The notes below the pieces were generated by a model. That model saw nothing but the letters and a program-made list of their open reading frames with translations, made no database searches and had not been told where the DNA came from. This document shows, one piece after another, positions 59,521 through 64,000 of a DNA stretch of 64,000 nucleotides (positions are counted from its first letter, which is position 1; each line of letters begins with the position of its first letter). Source of the stretch: Owenia fusiformis (lineage: Eukaryota > Annelida > Polychaeta > Sabellida > Oweniidae); assembly GCA_903813345.2 (NCBI GenBank), contig CAIIXF020000004.1, forward strand, positions 6,217,525 through 6,281,524. Reading direction: 5' to 3'. The translations under genes were made by a program, and so were the position numbers.

Positions 59521-60359
59521 ATGAATTCTATGTATTCTCAGAAGTATACTCCTTGGAACAGTGAAGTATGTAGAATTTGCATTTAACTCCGAAATGTACA
59601 AAATCTATTTACAAATAAAGATTTGATCATGCCGCTGACAGATGGATTAGACTGCCTGAAGATGAAGAAGAAATATTTGTGATGTTGTCTTTCCTCGTGA
59701 TCGAAGCGGGTAGTCGTGAAATTTGATCGTGTTTTCAGCGGGGTCTCCTCATGTTTTCAGCGGGGCCTCCTCATGTTTTCAGCGGGGCCATTGGAACTAC
59801 TTTAATATTGTATTTCGACCCCCATGACAGTTGTAATTGTCCAGTAACTTATCAATACAGACCATCCTGATCCGATATTTATTATGGAGTATGTATTGTA
59901 TTTATTGCCTTTACTTTAACGATAAAGGTAATAATATGAATAGTAACTTATGCAAACGTGCATGTTGACGCCCCTTTCCTTCATGCAAGGGAAAAATAAA
60001 AGTTATGCTAAAGTATCAAAGAACGGTAATAAGTATTTTCATCCTTTTGGTTCATTTTCCAAAGTGATACAAATAAACAGGACTATGCTCGCGTTTTCAG
60101 CGGGAACTTGCTCGCGACTTTTAAATCATAGCGGGGCTTTAGATACTACCCGTGATACTAGTATATCACTAGCATAGGCACATCATAACTTGTAATCATA
60201 TTACATCGCATATGTACATGGTGTTGGCCATAAGGGCAAGTACATACTGTAGCTCACATATTTCATTTCTATATACCATTTTTTCAACTCATAATAGTAC
60301 CAATATATGCCTTTTGGTGTCTTAGTATTTATCACGATGTAATTTTTGTAAATACTTCC

Positions 60360-60636
60360 AGTGGCGTAGCCAGCTTTCAGTCGAGGGGGGGGGGTGCGAT
60401 CGCCCAAAAAATTCGGTTTTCAGTTAGGGGGTGCGATTGTGGCATAAACAAGTCAAAAAATTAAGATTTTTATCTTGAATTTTGCAAAAATTGATGCAAC
60501 TTCCTTCAAAATTGAGCTAGACACTTCAAATAAAAAGGATTTTAAAGCTCCTTTCTTCTTCTATCTCATGGTTATATGTTTATTGGTTGTGAGTGGGGGA
60601 GGGTACCCATCAACCCCCCCCCCCTGGCTACGCCTA
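60360..60636. mobile_element. MITE with AGTGGCGTAGCCAG ends
   Basis: Starts agtggcgtagccag and ends ctggctacgcc, with G- and C-runs just inside the ends. A widespread type of invertebrate MITE. Confidence 0.85.
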
Positions 60637-61360
60637 TGACTTTTATAGATTAAATAGACAAATGATGATTTGAATTGTTTTCACAATAATGTTATGTAAA
60701 TCGCTGTATAAAAATGGTGGACACCTCTGGATTACCTTTTCCCCGTAGATTGGCTTACACGGGTATACCAAAAAAGGCTATACGTAGCCCTACTTTATCT
60801 AGTTCCAATCCCGTCTTTACGAATGTAAGTTTGAAAAGTAAAGTATTGAAAATCAGAAATCTCTGTTTGACCCCAACAATTTTGACTTTGATTTAGGACT
60901 TTTATTCATACTTTGATGCGGGCTTTGATGCTTTTTCATTCAATCTTCGTTTAAGGCCATTTCAGTAGAAAAAACAGTAGAAGTAGTAATAAACATTATA
61001 ATGACATTTCATGGTATGTACATAGCTGAAATGAACACATTAACAGATACAGGTAGCAATAGTGTGACTTTCGAAAACAGGGCATATCGGTATTTTTTAA
61101 GAATTTCACTGCAAATGAAATTGATGATTTCATCCAACCTGATGAAAAGCCAACAGACGCAACAGAACTTGTACGTAGTTATGAACTTGTGAACAAATAC
61201 GATGGTTCAAACACGGTTGACAATATATATGTCCTATGTTATATATAGTGTCCCTAGGACAATTCACACTGTCACATCAGAAGCAGGGTTAATTGTCCTC
61301 AACATTATATAAAACTATATAGTATATACAAAATAATCAAAATCGGCTTTCTGCATCCCA
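60637..61360. other. No gene seen
   Basis: AT-rich. A short frame at 60714-60896 is unrecognised. Confidence 0.35.
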
Positions 61361-61364
61361 ACTG

Positions 61365-61465
61365 CTGTGGCTGAATGGATAGAGGCCCTGGTAAATACTG
61401 TATATAAACTGTATATAATTATTTGTTAGATATTGTTTCCCGTCATTCTAGGTTCTAATCCCCTA
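61365..61465 (+). mobile_element. Possible tRNA-like SINE remnant
   Basis: 'gtggctgaatggatagag' resembles a Pol III A box and 'ggttctaatcccc' about 60 bp later resembles a B box. An insertion separates them; weak. Confidence 0.25.
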
Positions 61466-61712
61466 CATATTATTTATTCTTGTTTGTCTCTCTATTCTTG
61501 TGTAATAAGGGAGACGTTATTTTTTATAATCAATTTTCTTTAATGTTTCGAATCATGCAGAGCTGGAACCTTTGCTATGCTTAAGGTGAACGCACATATT
61601 AGACATTTCGAGGTAACTGCGTTTACAGTCTTCCCTGTTTTTATTGCCACGCTTGACTACAATGTCTGTTTATGTTTACATAAGAGTAACTATTTTATTG
61701 AATATATATTTA

Positions 61713-61887
61713 AGAAATATAGACCAAAGAGCAGGGTTTCTAGTTTCGAATAACACCCAGCTGGTCTCGGCACAAACGTTTTCTGTACCCCGAACGACCG
61801 AAGGGAGTGAGGGGTTCGAAAGCTTTTGTGCCGGGACCAGTGGGGTGTTATTCGAAACTAGTAACCCTGCTCTGAGGTCTATATTAC
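61713..61887. repeat. Palindrome with 75-bp arms
   Basis: gcagggtttctagtttcgaa pairs with ttcgaaactagtaaccctgc, ataacaccca pairs with tggggtgttat, and tctcggcacaaa pairs with tttgtgccggga. Outer 'aatatagacc' pairs with 'ggtctatatt'. Confidence 0.85.
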
Positions 61888-62123
61888 GATTCGAACATGA
61901 AAACTCACCAAATTGTTTCGAATATTCATCATGGTCCGCAATTACTACGACCCACCGTTATGACGTCACACATTACACGTATTAACTGGGTGATTGATCT
62001 CGAATATAACCCAGCTGAAGCATTGACTTTGTTTACAGTTTATAGAAGGCGTGAATACAGTCATGTTCGAATATGCTTTATTTTCACGGTTTCATGACAA
62101 AACTGGGTGCAAAATAGCTTCAG

Positions 62124-62466
62124 ATTAATGGAACTTCATCTTTCAATTGTTATGACATCATAACAATATTGTAGAAAATACATGGATACATGAGGTAACA
62201 CAGCTCCATTGTTATGACGTCACAGCTTAGTTTTTTAGAATGAGCATGGATACTCTTAGCAACGTTGTATTTGTTGCCATGTTAATTGTTGATGTTTATA
62301 GACCAGTGATGTCACAAGTAAATCTCATCTTACACGTGTGACTTTTTAGGATGAAAAGATATCTTGCATGGGGTAAAGATGGCTGTATCTTGGTTAGTCA
62401 TAAGAGAAAGTTATATAACATATATATAAATAATTGTTACATTAAATTGTTGCCAATCAGTCAACA
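62124..62466 (+). repeat. 340-bp direct repeat, copy 1
   Basis: Starts attaatggaacttcatcttt and contains cagtgatgtcacaagtaaat. Nearly identical to 63657-64000, at an offset of about 1535 bp. Confidence 0.9.
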
Positions 62467-63656
62467 TTACATAAAGGACAGTGTTTTTTACAGTATGTTT
62501 TCAATAATTGGTTTAAGAGAACAACATTGTTGAATTCAGTTCACCATATCGATACCTATCCTTTAAAAGTCATCTTAACCGTTGTTACTTTAAAAACACA
62601 ATTTGGAATTCACATGAAAAAATTCTCGAAAAAATTATCACGAACAGTCTGGATAGTTACATGTCACATCCAATGCTTTAACATAGGAATCAAATGATAC
62701 TATCTCTGTGTCAGACATCCAGCATGAAGGTATAAACTAACTTATATTGAACGATTAGTCATTAGTCGATTGTAAAATTATAAGCAACATGGAACATTCG
62801 TTACACACGCTGAATAATTACACTGGGCATGGAAGGGAACAGTATATGATGTTTAAGTCCCCCGTAGAGAGAATAATGTTTAGTCAGGTAACGTTTATAT
62901 ATGTCAATTTTAGTACATACGTTCATTGTCTTTTATAACACTAAGTCGCAAGAGGGGTGTCATCTTGACACTTGTGATATTACTTGTTTTTTACATTTAT
63001 ATTTCAAATAACACGAAAATTATGGTAAAATCTTTTCAAGAGCCGAAGTTTCACATTTTATGAAGATAGCAGGTATCGTGAAATTCCATTGAAGTGACGT
63101 GATATTGAATAGTCAGCAATTTCAAGTTCTACTCGTTTTTTGTATTTAGCATTAATCACGGTGGGGATAATCAGCACGTGACCTTAATAATTGATGGTGT
63201 CTGAACAAGGTTTACAATTTTCTCGATTAAGCCAGAAAAAATGAATATTTTTTATATTTATACTTGTTAACAGCGTCAAAGGATCCGTACCTATTAGTGT
63301 ACCTATAAGAACTTAGAAAATTATTGAAAAGGGTAAAATGGAATTCCAGAATTATTGTCATGCAATTTGAATCCTTATTAAGTATATTTTCAACAAATCA
63401 CAAAATAGTGTGGAAAAAATGGTAAAAATGTGTTTTTTACAGTGATTCTTAACACATGTCATGTTGATTCTTCAAATGAGTAATTTTGACATATTTCCAC
63501 AGAACCTTGATTAAAATCTAGAGTTTTGTAGATAGACCTAATTTCACCTTTCAATATAAGAATTACAATGTGTCCTAATCTACTAAGCTTCATTTCATGT
63601 ACCATTCATGCATAAATAGTTAGTAATCCTATTGTATTGAAAGACACCCTATTAAT
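62467..63656. other. Sequence between the direct repeats
   Basis: 1.2 kb, AT-rich, no coding sequence recognised. Confidence 0.4.
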
Positions 63657-64000
63657 TAATTAATGGAACTTCATCTTTCAATTGTTATGACGTCATAACA
63701 ATATTGTAGAAAATACATGGATACATGAGGCAACACAGCTCCATTGGTATGACGTCACAGTTTTGTAGAATGAGCATGGATACTCTTAGCAACGTTGTAT
63801 TTGTTGCCATGTTAATTGTTGATGTTTATAGACCAGTGATGTCACAAGTAAATCTCATCTTACACGTGTGACTTTTTAGGATGAAAAGATATCTTGCATG
63901 GGGTAAAGATGGCTGTTTCTTGGTTAGTCATATGAGAAAGTTATATAAAATATATATTAAATAATTGTTACATTAAATTGTTGCCAATCAGTCAACATTA
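63657..64000 (+). repeat. 340-bp direct repeat, copy 2 (cut by window end)
   Basis: Same sequence as 62124-62466 with a few substitutions and small indels. Its right edge may lie beyond the window. Confidence 0.9.

Larger units (their letters stand above)
55644..60156. mobile_element. 4.5-kb TIR element filled with microsatellite
   Basis: The left end tcacgggtagtatctaaagc, then cccgctatgatttaaaagtc and gcgagcaagttcccgctgaa, is matched inverted at the right (ttcagcgggaacttgctcgc, gacttttaaatcatagcggg, gctttagatactacccgtga): about 65-bp terminal inverted repeats flanked by TA on both sides. Subterminal repeats 'ccccgctgaaaacacgagga' (56085-56150) and 'tcctcatgttttcagcgggg' (59720-59785) are also inverted. 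No transposase; the interior is mostly tetranucleotide repeat. Confidence 0.8.

Noticed and set aside
59054-59601. Arg/Thr- or Val/Phe-rich open frames on both strands
   Set aside because: Artefacts of the degenerate ACGA/ACGG repeat.
62124-64000. LTR retrotransposon
   Set aside because: No protease, reverse transcriptase or integrase between the repeats, no clear TG...CA ends, and the right boundary is outside the window; kept only as a direct repeat.

Overview
The window is nuclear DNA of an invertebrate animal: AT-rich, gene-poor, with GT-AG introns, non-LTR retrotransposon relics, MITEs, long inverted repeats and several tandem arrays. A marine lophotrochozoan, most likely a mollusc, fits best, but this is inferred from genome style and gene type; no species marker is visible.

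The main genes are two spliced minus-strand paralogues in head-to-tail order: copy B (exons from 48061 down to 33297) and copy A (26083 down to 18902). Each joins a short signal-peptide exon to a series of cysteine-rich half-domain exons. The cysteine spacing (C-x5-C-x4-CC ... CPC-x5/6-C) is that of prokineticin/astakine and the Dickkopf-colipase fold. Copy B encodes three complete domains and a short tail (341 aa when the exons are joined). Copy A lacks the second half of domain 2 and has a long C-terminal tail of SLN(I/V)(S/T) glycosylation-sequon repeats (380 aa). After the signal exon all splice junctions are phase 1, so half-domains can be lost or gained in frame. Between the two copies, on the plus strand, lie two exons of an NNMT/INMT-type small-molecule methyltransferase, broken by a 14-bp tandem duplication.

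The rest is repeats. 0-2.3 kb: 119-bp ACGT-rich array. 2.7-8.8 kb: MITE pair, nested inverted-repeat element with LINE fragments, foldbacks. 11.3-13.8 kb: 190-bp ACGT-rich array. 14.4-18.5 kb: two terminal-inverted-repeat elements. 18.9-26.1 kb: gene A, its introns carrying a LINE, a 65-bp array and a MITE. 26-33 kb: mostly featureless, plus a LINE endonuclease relic, the methyltransferase remnant and a repeat rich in nuclear-receptor half-sites. 33.3-48.1 kb: gene B, whose 6.9-kb first intron holds an array of duplicated splice acceptors, a 155-bp satellite, a tRNA-like SINE head and a 2-kb foldback. 51-55.6 kb: LINE fragments and two copies of a DIRS-like gag ORF with promoter-bearing repeats. 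55.6-60.2 kb: a 4.5-kb inverted-repeat element containing 2.3 kb of pure TTCC-type polypyrimidine tract. 60-64 kb: MITE, palindrome and a 340-bp direct repeat pair that runs off the window.

The most noteworthy content is the multi-domain prokineticin-like gene pair and the ways its structure is being remodelled: half-domain loss, tail expansion, and amplification of a splice acceptor together with the start of its exon.
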